NCBI GenBank assembly: GCA_951812805.1
Contig: CATOSZ010000003.1
Span: forward strand, 1,814,557-1,878,556
Direction: 5' to 3'
DNA from: an uncultured Alphaproteobacteria bacterium
GTDB lineage: Bacteria; Pseudomonadota; Alphaproteobacteria; GCA-2731375
Length of the DNA stretch: 64,000 bases
Made by a program: the position numbers and the translations under genes
Notes under the pieces: model-generated
Seen by the model: only the letters and a program-made list of their open reading frames with translations
Database searches by the model: none
What the model was told of the DNA's origin: nothing
Part shown: piece by piece, positions 1 through 9,441 of the stretch
Layout of the letters: the number at the start of each line of letters is the position of its first letter
Position numbering within the stretch: position 1 is the first letter of the stretch

Positions 1-102
1 TCAACCTGTCGAAAGTTGCTCATCACAAAATCACCGCGCAGGAGAGAATCAGACCGTGACAGTGAATCTCATCTCGAAACTCGGCTCAAGTCCGACAGGC
101 TG
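1..102 (-). mobile_element. End of an IS1182-family insertion sequence (copy A, partial)
   Basis: The first 102 bases are the exact reverse complement of the left end of the complete element at 23602-25145. They include the outer inverted repeat (CAGCCTGTCGGAC type) and the first codons of the transposase on the minus strand (positions 1-23). The element is followed by CTAG (103-106), the same tetranucleotide that flanks both sides of the complete copy, so CTAG looks like the duplicated target. The remainder of this copy lies outside the window. Confidence 0.9.
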
Positions 103-133
103 CTAGACCGGACCGTCGCCGAAGGGGGGCCCG

Positions 134-754
134 TTGCGCGACAACGCCGAACTGTTGAGGTTGCTCGACGCCTATGATGCGGCGGGCGACGAAGCGCGTC
201 CTGCCATCGAGGCGCGCATCCGGGATACCTATGCGACCGACCAGGCCGTGCTGATCCTGGATATGAGCGGCTTTTCCGTCACCACCCACCGGCACGGGAT
301 CGTCTTCTACCTCTCCCTCATCCGTCAGATGAACCGCATTACCCACCCGATCGTCGTCGCCCATGGCGGCACGGTGGTGAAGTTCGAGGCGGACAACGTC
401 TTCGCCGTCTTCCCCGACGTCGCGGAGGCGATCGAGGCGGCGATCGAGATCAACGACCAATTGGATGCGCGCAACGTCGTCACCGAGGACATTCGCGACA
501 TCTTCGTCAAGATCGGCATCGACTACGGCGAGGTCTTGCTGATCGAGGCACCGGATCCGATGCGGAGCGCCGACCTCTTCGGCGATGCGGTCAATCAGGC
601 CTGCAAGCTCGGCGAGGATCTGGCGGCGCGCAAGGAAATCCTGGTGAGCGAGCGGGCCTTCGCGCGCCTGCCGGCGGACCGGCACGCGGACGCGGAGGCG
701 GTCTCATACGACATCTCCGACCTGCATCTGGCGGCCCGGCGCATCCGCCACTGA
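134..754 (+). CDS. Class III adenylate/guanylate cyclase-like protein
   Basis: Predicted to be a soluble class III nucleotide cyclase domain of 206 residues. The segment ILDMSGFSVTTHRHG carries the first metal-binding Asp. A second acidic site follows in KFEADNVFAVF, and a glycine strand in IGIDYGEVLL. There is no transmembrane or receiver domain, so the protein is little more than one catalytic domain. The best start is TTG at 134, preceded by a strong AAGGGGGG ribosome site at 122-129. The frame reaches a stop in the CTAG next to the insertion sequence, so the gene begins only about 30 bases after the element. The element may have separated it from its own promoter. Substrate specificity and activity cannot be judged. 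Confidence 0.75.
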   Translation: MRDNAELLRLLDAYDAAGDEARPAIEARIRDTYATDQAVLILDMSGFSVTTHRHGIVFYLSLIRQMNRITHPIVVAHGGTVVKFEADNVFAVFPDVAEAIEAAIEINDQLDARNVVTEDIRDIFVKIGIDYGEVLLIEAPDPMRSADLFGDAVNQACKLGEDLAARKEILVSERAFARLPADRHADAEAVSYDISDLHLAARRIRH

Positions 755-773
755 GATTGCCCATGAGCGGCGA

Positions 774-802
774 TTGACAGAAGCGGCGGAGCGACTTATA
801 CC
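774..802 (+). promoter_or_regulatory. Sigma70-type promoter for rplU-rpmA
   Basis: A perfect -35 box TTGACA (774-779) is separated by 17 bases from TATACC (797-802). It lies about 90 bases upstream of the rplU start and just after the cyclase gene, as expected for a strong ribosomal-protein promoter. Confidence 0.75.
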
Positions 803-894
803 GCGCGTCCTGGACGCGTGCCGTAGCGCGCGCCCCTGGTTTCGTGTGGAAACGCCAAAAAGCCCTGAAAACGGGCCTGAAAGACGGTAGGGAC

Positions 895-1212
895 ATGTAC
901 GCGGTCATCAAGACGGGTGGTAAACAGTACCGGGTCGAGAAGAATGCGGTGCTGCGGATCGAGAAGCTCGAGTCGGAGGCCGGCGACGACGTCAGCTTCG
1001 ACGAAGTGCTGATGGTCGGTGAGGGCGCGGACGTACAGGTCGGCACCCCGCTCATCGAAGGCGCGAGCGTCAAGGCCCAGGTGCTGGAACAGGCGCGCGG
1101 GCCGAAGATCATCATGATCAAGAAGAAGCGCCGCAAGCATCATCGCCGCCGGCGCGGTCACCGCCAGGACCTGACCGTGGTCCGGGTGACGGACATCCAG
1201 GCGGCCGGCTGA
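895..1212 (+). CDS. rplU: 50S ribosomal protein L21
   Basis: L21 of the large ribosomal subunit, which binds 23S rRNA. The protein is 105 residues, the usual length. It opens with [14 protein letters not shown] and contains the basic stretch [16 protein letters not shown] typical of L21 C-terminal halves. The ATG at 895 is preceded by GGTAGGGA. An upstream in-frame ATG at 844 would add residues foreign to the family and was not used. It forms an operon with rpmA, 16 bases downstream, behind the promoter at 774-802. Confidence 0.97.
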   Translation: MYAVIKTGGKQYRVEKNAVLRIEKLESEAGDDVSFDEVLMVGEGADVQVGTPLIEGASVKAQVLEQARGPKIIMIKKKRRKHHRRRRGHRQDLTVVRVTDIQAAG

Positions 1213-1228
1213 ACGGGAGACGGACGAG

Positions 1229-1486
1229 ATGGCTCATAAAAAGGCGGGCGGCAGCTCACGCAACGGCCGGGATACGGCGGGACGTCGCCTCGGCATCAAG
1301 AAGTTTGGCGGCGAGAGCGTCATCCCCGGCAATATCATCGTGCGCCAGCGCGGCACCAAGTGGCGCCCGGGCGAGCACGTCGGCATCGGTAAGGATCACA
1401 CCATCTTCGCCCTCGTCGAAGGCAAAGTGCAGTTCTCCAAGCGGGCGGGCGATCGGACCTATGTTTCGGTGGAGCCGATGGGCTGA
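1229..1486 (+). CDS. rpmA: 50S ribosomal protein L27
   Basis: L27 sits near the peptidyl-transferase centre through its flexible N-terminus. The 85-residue protein starts [15 protein letters not shown] and contains the family motifs [12 protein letters not shown] and [12 protein letters not shown]. There is no Firmicutes-type cleavable N-terminal extension. The ATG at 1229 has a GGAGACGGACGAG ribosome site. It is co-transcribed with rplU and followed by a clear intrinsic terminator. Confidence 0.97.
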   Translation: MAHKKAGGSSRNGRDTAGRRLGIKKFGGESVIPGNIIVRQRGTKWRPGEHVGIGKDHTIFALVEGKVQFSKRAGDRTYVSVEPMG

Positions 1487-1514
1487 CAGGCCCCTGCGCG
1501 CCACGAACCGACGA

Positions 1515-1539
1515 GGGGATGGCGCGCCATCCCCTTTTT
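1515..1539 (+). terminator. Rho-independent terminator after rpmA
   Basis: A perfect palindrome GGGGATGGCGCGCCATCCCC (1515-1534) is followed by a run of T. It separates the rplU-rpmA unit from obgE. Confidence 0.9.
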
Positions 1540-1579
1540 CGTTGCGGCGCCCTCCGCCGGCTGGAAACGAGCATGAACG

Positions 1580-2623
1580 ATGAAGTTCCTCGACCTCGCC
1601 AAGATCTATGCCCGCAGTGGGCGCGGCGGCCACGGCTGCCTCAGCTTTCGGCGCGAGAAGTACATAGAGTTCGGCGGCCCCGATGGCGGTAACGGCGGGC
1701 GCGGCGGCGATGTGATCGTCGAGGCGGTACCCGGCCTCAATACCCTGGTCGACTTTCGGTTCATGCAACACGCCAAAGCCGCCAACGGCCGCCCGGGCGA
1801 GGGTCGCGGCCGTACCGGCGCCAACGGCAAGCATGCCGTTATCCGCGTCCCCGTCGGCACGGAAGTCCTCGACGAGGCGCGCGAGTATGTCCTCGCCGAC
1901 CTCACCGAAGTCGGCCAACGGGTCGTGCTCGCGGAGGGCGGCGACGGCGGGCACGGCAACGCCCATTTCAAATCCTCGACCAACCGGGCACCGAGGCGCG
2001 CCGACGAAGGCCAGCCGGGGCTGGAACTGACCCTGTGGCTGCGCTTGAAGCTGATCGCCGATGTCGGGTTGGTCGGCCTGCCAAACGCCGGCAAGTCCAC
2101 ATTCCTCGCCGCCGTCAGCCGGGCCCATCCGAAGATCGCCGACTATCCCTTCACCACGCTGCATCCCAATCTGGGCGTGGTCTATCTCGACGGCGAAGAA
2201 ATGGTGGTGGCCGACATCCCCGGCCTGATCGAGGGCGCACACGAAGGCGCCGGCCTCGGCGATCGCTTCCTCGGCCATGTCGAGCGTTGTCCGGTGCTGC
2301 TGCACCTGATCGACGGCACCGCCGAAGACCCCGTCGTCGCCTACGAGACGGTACGCGCCGAGCTGGAGGCCTATGACGGCGCGCTCGCCGACAAGCCGGA
2401 GATCGTCGCCCTCAACAAGGTCGACGCGCTCGACCCCGAGACCCGGGAGGCGCGCCGCCGGGCGCTCGCCCGCGCCGTCGGCGGCGAGGTGCAGGCGATT
2501 TCGGGCATCGCCCGCACCGGGGTCGACGACATGCTGCGCCGTCTCGGCGAGGTCGTGCGCGCGGACCGCGCCCTTGTCGACGCGCCGCTCGAGGGGGAGG
2601 ACAGCGCATGGCAGCCGCGTTGA
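1580..2623 (+). CDS. obgE: Obg family GTPase
   Basis: Ribosome-associated GTPase needed for 50S assembly and growth control. The protein is 347 residues. The glycine-rich Obg fold comes first (about 1-160: [25 protein letters not shown]). The G domain follows with the P-loop [11 protein letters not shown], switch/G3 DIPGLIEGA and G4 NKVD. The C-terminus is short and lacks the OCT extension of some Gram-positive proteins. ATG at 1580 begins [10 protein letters not shown], the family consensus. The last 16 bases overlap the start of proB, so the two are probably co-translated. Confidence 0.96.
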   Translation: MKFLDLAKIYARSGRGGHGCLSFRREKYIEFGGPDGGNGGRGGDVIVEAVPGLNTLVDFRFMQHAKAANGRPGEGRGRTGANGKHAVIRVPVGTEVLDEAREYVLADLTEVGQRVVLAEGGDGGHGNAHFKSSTNRAPRRADEGQPGLELTLWLRLKLIADVGLVGLPNAGKSTFLAAVSRAHPKIADYPFTTLHPNLGVVYLDGEEMVVADIPGLIEGAHEGAGLGDRFLGHVERCPVLLHLIDGTAEDPVVAYETVRAELEAYDGALADKPEIVALNKVDALDPETREARRRALARAVGGEVQAISGIARTGVDDMLRRLGEVVRADRALVDAPLEGEDSAWQPR

Positions 2624-3744
2624 GCCGCCTCGCCGATGCCCGCCGCCTCGTCATCAAGATCGGCTCGGCCATTCTGGTCGACGCCGAGAGCGGCCGCCTG
2701 CGGGCCGGCTGGCTGACCGCCTTCGCGGAGGAAGTCTACCGTCGTCGCCGGAACGGGCAGGAAATCCTGATCGTCTCCTCCGGCGCGATTGCGCTGGGCC
2801 GTCGCCAACTGGGCCTGGCCAAGGGGCCCTTGCGGCTGGAGGACGGCCAGGCCGCCGCCGCCACCGGACAGTTGAGCCTGGCGCACGCCTTCCAGGAAGC
2901 CTTGGCGGCGCACGACATCACCGTGGCGCTGGTGCTGCTGACCGCCCAGGACACGGAAATGCGGCGGCGCTATCTCAATGCCCGCAATACCTTGTCGGCC
3001 CTGCTCGCCCGAGGGGCCGTGGCGATCATCAACGAGAACGACACGGTGGTGACGGAGGAGATCCGCGTCGGCGACAACGACCGGCTGGCCGCCCGGGTCG
3101 CGGTGATGATGGGAGCGGACGGGTTGGTACTGCTCTCGGACGTCGCCGGCCTACACACCGCCGATCCCCGCCTCGATCCCGAAGCGCGATTGATCGGCGA
3201 AGTGGACGAGATCACCGCCGAGGTCGAAGCGATGGCGAGCCCGGCGGAGCGCCAGCCGGGCGAAGCCGTGATGGGCAAGGGTGGCATGGCGACGAAACTG
3301 CAGGCCGCCCGCATCGCCATGCAGGGCGGCTGCCACATGCTGATCACCGACGGCCGCGCCCCGGACGCGCTGGCCCGGGCGGATGCGGGCGGCGGCACCT
3401 GGTTCCTCGCCGAGGCGACGCCGATGACCGCGCGCAAACGCTGGATCGCCGGCAGCCTGCGCCCGACGGGCAGCATCGCCATCGACGCCGGCGCCGCGCG
3501 CGCGCTCGGTGACGGCAAGAGCCTGCTGCCCGCCGGCGTCAGCGCGGTCGAGGGCGCCTTCGAAAAGGGTGATGCCGTCGTCGTACGCAATGGCGAGGGG
3601 CGCGAGCTCGCCCGCGGTTTGATCAAATATTCCGCCGCCGAGGCGGCCCGGATCGCCGGCCACCGCAGTGCCGAGATCATCGACCTGTTGGGCTACCGGG
3701 GCCCGGAGGAGTTGATCCACCGCGACGACCTGGTGTTGACCTGA
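2608..3744 (+). CDS. proB: Glutamate 5-kinase
   Basis: Phosphorylates L-glutamate with ATP in the first committed step of proline synthesis. The 378-residue protein has an amino-acid-kinase domain ([12 protein letters not shown] near residue 15, [31 protein letters not shown]) and a C-terminal PUA domain from about residue 285 ([13 protein letters not shown] onward). Full length matches two-domain ProB enzymes, which are feedback-inhibited by proline. The ATG lies inside the end of obgE. proA follows 47 bases later, completing the kinase-reductase pair. Confidence 0.96.
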   Translation: MAAALSRLADARRLVIKIGSAILVDAESGRLRAGWLTAFAEEVYRRRRNGQEILIVSSGAIALGRRQLGLAKGPLRLEDGQAAAATGQLSLAHAFQEALAAHDITVALVLLTAQDTEMRRRYLNARNTLSALLARGAVAIINENDTVVTEEIRVGDNDRLAARVAVMMGADGLVLLSDVAGLHTADPRLDPEARLIGEVDEITAEVEAMASPAERQPGEAVMGKGGMATKLQAARIAMQGGCHMLITDGRAPDALARADAGGGTWFLAEATPMTARKRWIAGSLRPTGSIAIDAGAARALGDGKSLLPAGVSAVEGAFEKGDAVVVRNGEGRELARGLIKYSAAEAARIAGHRSAEIIDLLGYRGPEELIHRDDLVLT

Positions 3745-3791
3745 AGGCCTTCCGGGCTACGCTCGGCGGGTGGAAAGTTGGAGAAAGCGAG

Positions 3792-5075
3792 ATGAGCGTC
3801 GCCGAAACCCTGAACGACGAGGCCCTGGCCGAAACCATGACTGCGATCGGACAGGCCGCGCGCCGCGCGATGGCGGACCTCGGCCAGGCGCCGCGCGCGG
3901 TCAAGGACCGGGCGCTGCTGGCCCAGGCCGCGGCGATCCGCGCACGGGCGTCGGAAATCCTTGAAGCCAATGCCCAAGACATGGCGGACGCGCGCGCCGC
4001 CGGCCTCTCCGCCGCCATGCTCGACCGGTTGCTGCTGACCGCGGGGCGGATCGAGGGTATGGCCGGCGGCATCGAAGCCATCGCGGAGCTTCCCGACCCG
4101 GTCGGTGAGGAGTTCGCGAGCTGGACCCAGCCGAACGGGCTGCGCATCGCCCGCGTCCGGGTTCCTTTGGGCGTCATCGCCGTCATCTACGAATCCCGCC
4201 CCAATGTCACCGCGGACGCCGGCGCGCTCTGCCTCAAGTCCGGCAACGCGGCGATTTTGCGCGGTGGCTCGGAGAGTTTCCGCTCCAGCGGCGCGATCCA
4301 TGCCTGCCTGACCGCGGGGCTAGCGGAGGCCGGGCTGCCGGAGGCGGCGATCCAGCGGGTGCCGACCCGCGACCGGGCCGCCGTCGGCCACATGTTCCAG
4401 ATGCCGGAACATATCGACATCATCGTGCCCCGCGGCGGCAAGGGCCTGATCGAGCGCGTTCAGCGCGAAAGCCGGGTGCCGGTGATCGCCCATCTCGACG
4501 GCAACTGCCATGTCTACGTCGATGGCGCCGCGTCGTTGGAGACGGCGCGCGCGATTTCCCTCAACGCCAAGATGCGGCGGACCGGGATCTGCGGGGCTTC
4601 GGAGACGCTGCTGGTCGACCGGGCCGTGGCGGACAGCCATTTGCCGCCCCTGGTCCGCGACCTGTTGGAGGCCGGCTGCGAAGTCCGCGGCGATGCGGCC
4701 GCCCGCGCCGTCGACGATCGCGTCGTGCCGGTCGAGGCCGGGGACTGGGATACCGAATACCTCGACAAGATCATCGCCGTCGGCCTGGTCGACGGTGTCG
4801 AGGGCGCCCTGGCGCATATCGATTCTCACGGCTCCCACCACACCGACTGCATCGTTACCGAGGATGGCGCGGCGGCCGAGCGCTTTCTCGGCGCGGTCGA
4901 CAGCGCCATCGTCCTGCTCAACGCCTCGACCCAGTTCGCCGACGGCGGCGAGTTCGGCATGGGCGCGGAAATCGGGATCTCCACCAACCGGCTGCATGCG
5001 CGTGGCCCCGTCGGCGTCGAACAGTTGACCAGCTACAAATACGTCGTCAGGGGCGACGGCCAGACCCGTCCCTGA
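3792..5075 (+). CDS. proA: Gamma-glutamyl phosphate reductase
   Basis: NADPH-dependent reduction of glutamyl 5-phosphate to the semialdehyde, the second step of proline synthesis. The protein is 427 residues in the aldehyde-dehydrogenase fold. Visible family motifs are [40 protein letters not shown] and the catalytic-Cys region [13 protein letters not shown]. The ATG at 3792 has a GGAGAAAGCGAG ribosome site. An unusually hydrophilic N-terminal segment of about 20 residues precedes the core. It is linked to proB upstream and nadD 7 bases downstream. Confidence 0.96.
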   Translation: MSVAETLNDEALAETMTAIGQAARRAMADLGQAPRAVKDRALLAQAAAIRARASEILEANAQDMADARAAGLSAAMLDRLLLTAGRIEGMAGGIEAIAELPDPVGEEFASWTQPNGLRIARVRVPLGVIAVIYESRPNVTADAGALCLKSGNAAILRGGSESFRSSGAIHACLTAGLAEAGLPEAAIQRVPTRDRAAVGHMFQMPEHIDIIVPRGGKGLIERVQRESRVPVIAHLDGNCHVYVDGAASLETARAISLNAKMRRTGICGASETLLVDRAVADSHLPPLVRDLLEAGCEVRGDAAARAVDDRVVPVEAGDWDTEYLDKIIAVGLVDGVEGALAHIDSHGSHHTDCIVTEDGAAAERFLGAVDSAIVLLNASTQFADGGEFGMGAEIGISTNRLHARGPVGVEQLTSYKYVVRGDGQTRP

Positions 5076-5082
5076 GGCGGCG

Positions 5083-5658
5083 ATGGCGGGCCTCAAGATC
5101 GGGCTGCTCGGCGGCTCCTTCAATCCGGCGCACGCCGGCCACCGGCATATCAGCCTGATCGCGCTGCGTCGCCTCGGCCTCGACCAGGTTTGGTGGCTGG
5201 TCTCACCGCAGAACCCGTTGAAGCCGGCGGCCGGCATGGCGAGCCTGACGCGTCGGCTGGCCGCCGCCCGCGCGATCGCCCGCCATCCGCGAATCAAGGT
5301 CGGCGATCTGGAAACGCGCCTTGGCACCCGCTATACCGTCGACACCTTGCGCGCCCTCAAGCGTCGGCACGCCGATATGCGCTTCGTCTGGTTGATGGGG
5401 GCGGATAATCTGGTGCAGCTGCCGCGTTGGCGGGAGTGGACCGGGCTCATGAATTTAGTTCCCGTTGCGATTTTCGACCGGGCGCCCTATTCTTATGACG
5501 CGCTCGCGGGATTGGCGGCGCGCCGTTTCGGAGGATGCCGTGTTCGGATACCGGGAATGCTGATCCGGACAGGACCGCCGGCGTGGTGCTTTCTCCGCGA
5601 GAGATTGGAGGCGAGTTCCGCCACTCAGCTACGGAAATCCAGGGCATGGATCGCGTGA
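5083..5658 (+). CDS. nadD: Nicotinate-nucleotide adenylyltransferase
   Basis: Transfers AMP to nicotinate mononucleotide in NAD synthesis. The 191-residue protein carries the nucleotidyl-transferase signature LLGGSFNPAHAGHRHIS (GSFxPxHxGH), the MGADNLVQLPRWREW segment and a C-terminal SSATQLR that corresponds to the ISSTxIR motif. The ATG at 5083 has GAGGCGG just upstream, overlapping the end of proA. It sits in the conserved alphaproteobacterial proA-nadD-rsfS-rlmH order. Confidence 0.95.
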   Translation: MAGLKIGLLGGSFNPAHAGHRHISLIALRRLGLDQVWWLVSPQNPLKPAAGMASLTRRLAAARAIARHPRIKVGDLETRLGTRYTVDTLRALKRRHADMRFVWLMGADNLVQLPRWREWTGLMNLVPVAIFDRAPYSYDALAGLAARRFGGCRVRIPGMLIRTGPPAWCFLRERLEASSATQLRKSRAWIA

Positions 5659-5668
5659 AGCAATCCCG

Positions 5669-6085
5669 ATGTCGGGGACGCGGCACGCCATCGCGAACAC
5701 GGAGCCACAGGCCATAAATACCTCTTCCGAACGTCCAGCCGAGGTTGGAAATCTGCTGGACCTGATCGCCGACTCCCTTGACGGGGACAAGGCGGAAGAC
5801 ATCGTTACCGTCGATCTCCACGGCAAGACGCAGATCGCCGACTACATGGTCGTCGCGAACGGACGCTCGACGCGCCAGGTCGCGGCGATCGCGGAGCATC
5901 TGCTCGAGCGGCTGAAAAACGCCGGCCACGGCCGTTGTCATGTCGAGGGATTGCAACGTTGCGACTGGGTCCTGATCGACGCGGGCGACGCGATCGTGCA
6001 CGTCTTCCGGCCCGAGGTCCGCGAGTTCTACAACCTCGAAAAGATGTGGTCCGTGGCCTTGCCCGAGGAACAGGCCGCGATCTAA
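5669..6085 (+). CDS. rsfS: Ribosome silencing factor RsfS
   Basis: RsfS binds L14 and blocks subunit joining when cells starve. The 138-residue frame has a poorly conserved N-terminal extension of about 25 residues, then the core: LLDLIADSLDGDKAEDI, DYMVVANGRSTRQV, and DWVLIDAGDAIVHVF ending in REFYNLEKMW. The start at 5669 is the first ATG after nadD but has a weak ribosome site. A later start would still leave the whole domain. Neighbours nadD and rlmH support the call. Confidence 0.93.
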   Translation: MSGTRHAIANTEPQAINTSSERPAEVGNLLDLIADSLDGDKAEDIVTVDLHGKTQIADYMVVANGRSTRQVAAIAEHLLERLKNAGHGRCHVEGLQRCDWVLIDAGDAIVHVFRPEVREFYNLEKMWSVALPEEQAAI

Positions 6086-6104
6086 CGCCCGGTCCGGTCC
6101 GACG

Positions 6105-6572
6105 ATGCGTATCGTCATTCTCGCGGTCGGCCGTCTGCGCCGGGGCCCGGAACGCGACCTCGTCGACGCCTATGCCAAGCGGCTGTCCTGGAGTCTCCGC
6201 GAACACGAGATCGCTCCGGCGCGGGAGCGAAGCGCCGCCACCCGCCTGAAACGGGAAGGCGAATTGCTGGAACAGGCCGTGCCGTCCGGCGCATTGCAGG
6301 TCGTGTTGGACGCGCGTGGCAAACCGCTGCGTAGCGAGGACTTCGCCGCCAGGCTCGGCGCCTGGCGTGACGACGGCCGACGTGACATCGCCTTCTTCCT
6401 CGGCGGTGCCGACGGCCTCGACGCGGGCCTCAAGGCCCGTGCGGATCTCCTGCTCTCGTTCGGGCAGGCGACGTGGCCGCATTTGCTGGCGCGCGCGATG
6501 CTGGTCGAACAGCTCTACCGTGCCGAGTCGATTCTGGCGGGCCACCCCTATCACCATGGTGGCGAAGTTTGA
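6105..6572 (+). CDS. rlmH: 23S rRNA pseudouridine-1915 N3-methyltransferase
   Basis: SPOUT methyltransferase that acts on pseudouridine 1915 of 23S rRNA in the assembled 70S ribosome. At 155 residues it is the normal length. Motifs seen are MRIVILAVGRLRRGPER, VVLDARGKPLRSEDFA, the knot region FFLGGADGLD and the C-terminal EQLYRAESILAGHPYHH. The ATG at 6105 lies 19 bases after rsfS. It is the last gene of the housekeeping block and is followed by a GC-rich hairpin. Confidence 0.95.
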   Translation: MRIVILAVGRLRRGPERDLVDAYAKRLSWSLREHEIAPARERSAATRLKREGELLEQAVPSGALQVVLDARGKPLRSEDFAARLGAWRDDGRRDIAFFLGGADGLDAGLKARADLLLSFGQATWPHLLARAMLVEQLYRAESILAGHPYHHGGEV

Positions 6573-6585
6573 GCCCTGGAAACGC

Positions 6586-6612
6586 AAGCGCCCCGCCGGG
6601 GGCGGGGCGCTT
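6586..6612. terminator. Hairpin between convergent rlmH and DUF465 gene
   Basis: AAGCGCCCCGCC pairs with GGCGGGGCGCTT around a GGG loop, immediately between the two convergent genes. The 3' T run is short in both directions, so it may act as a bidirectional terminator of moderate strength. Confidence 0.65.
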
Positions 6613-6620
6613 TCGGTGGA

Positions 6621-6791
6621 TCAGCCAGCCGCCTCCGCAACGGCGATCTGGTCCTTGATCTGTAATTTCTGGCGTTTCAGTTCCTTGATTCGAGCTTCGT
6701 CCGGGCTTGGGTGATCATTTTCTTCTTCGATCCGGCGTTCCAGTTCTTGATGCTCGGCACGCAGTGCCTCGACATTCGTATCAGGCGACAT
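6621..6791 (-). CDS. DUF465 (YdcH-like) small coiled-coil protein
   Basis: A 56-residue helical protein beginning MSPDTNVEALRAEHQELE, with alternating charged and leucine residues and the KELKRQKLQIKDQIA C-terminal helix typical of DUF465. The start at 6791 is chosen because a GGGAGG ribosome site lies just before it. A longer frame to 6860 adds unlikely residues. Function is unknown. Family members are small, probably dimeric helical hairpins. A second DUF465 gene lies divergently at 6924. Confidence 0.8.
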   Translation of the reverse strand: MSPDTNVEALRAEHQELERRIEEENDHPSPDEARIKELKRQKLQIKDQIAVAEAAG

Positions 6792-6923
6792 TCGAACCCT
6801 CCCGTTGCTTGGATCCAGGCTTACGATTTCACCCGAAATCGAGCCGTTTGACCAGTCCACAATGCCAATTCGTGACCGATTTGTGCTAACTTCGCGTTAC
6901 GCAGAGACGCGAGGGAAGGACGG

Positions 6924-7124
6924 ATGAGCGACGAGGGAGCGATGCGCGAGCGATTGGTGGCTCTGCGCCAGGAACATCGCGATCTCGACGACGCCATCGC
7001 CGCGATGACGGAGAATCCACCCTACGACCAAATCAGCGCCCAGCGGCTGAAAAAACGCAAGTTGATCCTGAAAGACTACATCCTCCGGATCGAGGGCTTG
7101 CTGACCCCTGACATCATCGCCTGA
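6924..7124 (+). CDS. DUF465 (YdcH-like) small protein, divergent paralogue
   Basis: A 66-residue protein with the DUF465 pattern: RLVALRQEHRDLDDAIAAM, then a PPYDQISAQRLKKRKL link into the second helix KDYILRIEGLL. The ATG at 6924 is preceded by GGGAAGGACGG. It is divergent from the DUF465 gene ending at 6791, and the 132-base gap is the likely site of both promoters. The two proteins are similar in layout but not near-identical. Function is unknown. Confidence 0.8.
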   Translation: MSDEGAMRERLVALRQEHRDLDDAIAAMTENPPYDQISAQRLKKRKLILKDYILRIEGLLTPDIIA

Positions 7125-7137
7125 CTGGCCGCCGCGG

Positions 7138-7632
7138 CTATTCGGCGGATCGGGCGAGGTCGGAGACGACCTCCGTGGCCGGTGTCGACTGGAAAATGGC
7201 CGGGTCGACGATCACCTTGCTGGATCGGTTGGCGCCGCCGAGGATGACCCGCGGCAGCGCCATAATCCGCGAATCGATCCAGAGCGGCAGCCCCGACGGC
7301 AGGCAGAGCGGCGTAACGCCGCCGATCTCCATGCCCGTGATCTCGGCCGTTTCCGCCGCCGAGGCGAAGGAGACCTTGCGGGCGCCCAGCCGCTTGCGAA
7401 CCACCTTGTTGACGTCGAGCCGCGTCGTCGCCAACACCAGGCAGGCGGCGAACTTGGCCTCGCCCGTCTTCGAGCGGACGACGATGGTATTGGCGCTCTC
7501 CTCCAGGGCATGACCGTAGTGGGCACAGAAGACGGCCGTGTCGGCGAGTTCGGGATCGCAATCGATAATCTCGAACGCGAGGCCCGAGGCCTCCAGCACC
7601 GCGCGCACGCGGTCGGCGACATCGTCGGTCAT
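7138..7632 (-). CDS. YbaK/ProX-type aminoacyl-tRNA deacylase
   Basis: A 164-residue YbaK/EbsC-family protein predicted to hydrolyse mischarged tRNA, such as Cys-tRNA(Pro). Family features are FCAHYGHALEESANTIVV, the Lys-containing strand KFAACLVLATTRLDVNKVV, RLGARKVSFASAAE and GGVTPLCLPSGLPLWID. The ATG at 7632 overlaps the stop of the upstream ThDP enzyme gene by 4 bases (ATGA), so the two are translationally coupled. The exact substrate is uncertain. Confidence 0.85.
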   Translation of the reverse strand: MTDDVADRVRAVLEASGLAFEIIDCDPELADTAVFCAHYGHALEESANTIVVRSKTGEAKFAACLVLATTRLDVNKVVRKRLGARKVSFASAAETAEITGMEIGGVTPLCLPSGLPLWIDSRIMALPRVILGGANRSSKVIVDPAIFQSTPATEVVSDLARSAE

Positions 7633-9254
7633 CGCACGCGGCCGGGCGCTATCAGGGGCCAGGGGCTCACCATCGGGCCTACCGGGACATCGATCAGGGC
7701 GGGGCCGCCCTGGGCGAAGGCATCGGTGATCGCAGCTTCCAAAGCTTCCGGCGTCTCAGCCCGGTAGCCCGCAGCCCCGAAGCTTTCCGCCAAGGCCACG
7801 AAATCCGGGTTCCTGAGATCGCTGGCGATGACCCGGCCGTCGTGCAACTCACGCTGCATGCGCAGCACGTTGCCATAGGCCGAATCGTTGAAGACGACCG
7901 CGACGACGCCGATGCCCGCCTTCACCGCCGTCGACAGCTCCTGCACGTTGTACATGAAGCCGCCGTCGCCGTTGATCGAGAGGACGGGAACGTCGGGCCG
8001 CGCCACCTTGACGCCGAGCGCCGTGGCATAGCCATAGCCGAGCGTTCCCTGATAGCCCGACGAGATAAAGCCACGCGGCCGGTGGACGGGAAACGCCGCC
8101 TGGCAGACGTAGCCGACCTGGGTGAGGTCGGCGACCAACACGCCCGCGGGATCGAGGGCACGGGACAGCGCGTCGACATAGGCCATCTGCGGCGCGAGCT
8201 CGGCCTCGAACGTCGCCCGCATCTCGGATTTGAGGGTGCCGATCTCGTCGGATCGCGAGGGGCGGGCACGGTTGCGGGCCGGCACCTCCGCGACCAGGGC
8301 GCGGAGCGTCGCGTCCGCGTCGCTGGCCATTGCGACCGCGGGCGTCGAAATGCGCTTCAGCTCGACCGGGTTGGTGTTGATGTGGATCAGCGCCAGCTCG
8401 TCGTCGAGGCCCCAGTTCATGCGCTGGGGCTGCAGCCGCGTGCCGACGGCGAGCACCACGTCCGCCTCGGCCCAGAGCCGGTGGCCGACCGGCGCGGTGA
8501 CGGAAAGCGGATGCGTGTCCGGCAAGGCGCCGCGTCCCATCCGGTTGGCCACCACGGGGGCTTGCAGCATTTCCGCCAGCTCGCGAAGTGGCGCTTCCGC
8601 GCCGAAGACACCGCCGCCGACGACGATCAACGGACGATGTGCGGCGCCCAGCAACTCGGCGGCCCGGCGAACGCCGTTCATGTCGACGGGCGCCGTCGGT
8701 ACCGGCGCCAGGGGTGCGGGACCATCGACCTCCGCGCTGTCGGCCAGCAGGTCGAGCGCCATTTCCAGTGCCACAGGTCCGGGCGCGCCGCCCTCCAGCT
8801 GGCGAAACGCCTCGGCAACGATGCTGGGCGCGGCGGCCGGATGATCGATGCGGGCCGCCCATTTGGTCAGGCTGCGCAAGGTCGCCAGCTGGTCCGGCAC
8901 TTCGTGCAGCATGCCGAGGCCGCGGCCGATATGGGCCGAGGGAATCTGTCCGGTGAGGCAGAGCACCCGGGCGCCTGCACTCTGTGCCGTCGCCAACGCC
9001 GAGAGGGTGTTCAGCACACCCGGGCCCGGCACCACCGCATAGGCGCCGATACCGCCCGTCGCCATCGCCTGGCCGAGCGCCATGTACCCCGCGCCCTGCT
9101 CATGTCGCGAGTTGATCACACGAATCGCGTTGCCTTCGTCATGCAAGGCATTGAACAGGTGATCGAGCTGCACGCCGGGCAGGGCGAACAGCGTCTCGAC
9201 GCCGCCGGCGGCGACCGATTTCACCAGGGCCTGACCGCCGGTCAATCGCGTCAT
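7629..9254 (-). CDS. Thiamine diphosphate-dependent enzyme, acetolactate-synthase-like
   Basis: A 541-residue enzyme with three ThDP-fold domains. The N-terminal pyrimidine-binding domain has the activating Glu in SRHEQGAGYMA. The central domain spans about residues 190-320. The C-terminal ThDP domain has GDGGFMYNVQELSTAV and the metal ligand Asn in VVFNDSAYGN. No acetolactate synthase regulatory subunit lies nearby. With a YbaK-like gene as partner, the role is more likely a catabolic 2-oxoacid decarboxylase or carboligase than branched-chain amino acid synthesis. Substrate unknown. Confidence 0.82.
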   Translation of the reverse strand: MTRLTGGQALVKSVAAGGVETLFALPGVQLDHLFNALHDEGNAIRVINSRHEQGAGYMALGQAMATGGIGAYAVVPGPGVLNTLSALATAQSAGARVLCLTGQIPSAHIGRGLGMLHEVPDQLATLRSLTKWAARIDHPAAAPSIVAEAFRQLEGGAPGPVALEMALDLLADSAEVDGPAPLAPVPTAPVDMNGVRRAAELLGAAHRPLIVVGGGVFGAEAPLRELAEMLQAPVVANRMGRGALPDTHPLSVTAPVGHRLWAEADVVLAVGTRLQPQRMNWGLDDELALIHINTNPVELKRISTPAVAMASDADATLRALVAEVPARNRARPSRSDEIGTLKSEMRATFEAELAPQMAYVDALSRALDPAGVLVADLTQVGYVCQAAFPVHRPRGFISSGYQGTLGYGYATALGVKVARPDVPVLSINGDGGFMYNVQELSTAVKAGIGVVAVVFNDSAYGNVLRMQRELHDGRVIASDLRNPDFVALAESFGAAGYRAETPEALEAAITDAFAQGGPALIDVPVGPMVSPWPLIAPGRVR

Positions 9255-9396
9255 AGATCAATTTTCCACGAAGACATCACGTCGAACCGCACGGCGATTC
9301 GCCAATACACGTCTATCGCGCCACTCCGGTTCCGCGCCGCTTCCGAGCTGACGGAAGCGCTCAAGCGACGGTCCCGAAGCGAAGCCAGGGAGCGCT

Positions 9397-9441
9397 AAGC
9401 CAAACGATCGCGGGATCCGAAGCCGATCCCGCCGATGGCTT
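9397..9441 (-). terminator. Long hairpin at the end of the small membrane-protein gene
   Basis: CGGGATC pairs with GATCCCG around GGCTTCG, with outer AAGCCA/TGGCTT arms. It overlaps the stop codon of the gene ending at 9440. No T run follows, so termination is possible but not certain. Confidence 0.4.

Noticed and set aside
7842-9398. A 518-codon open frame opposite the ThDP enzyme
   Set aside because: Low-complexity His/Arg/Gly-rich translation and no homology; the ThDP motifs are on the other strand.
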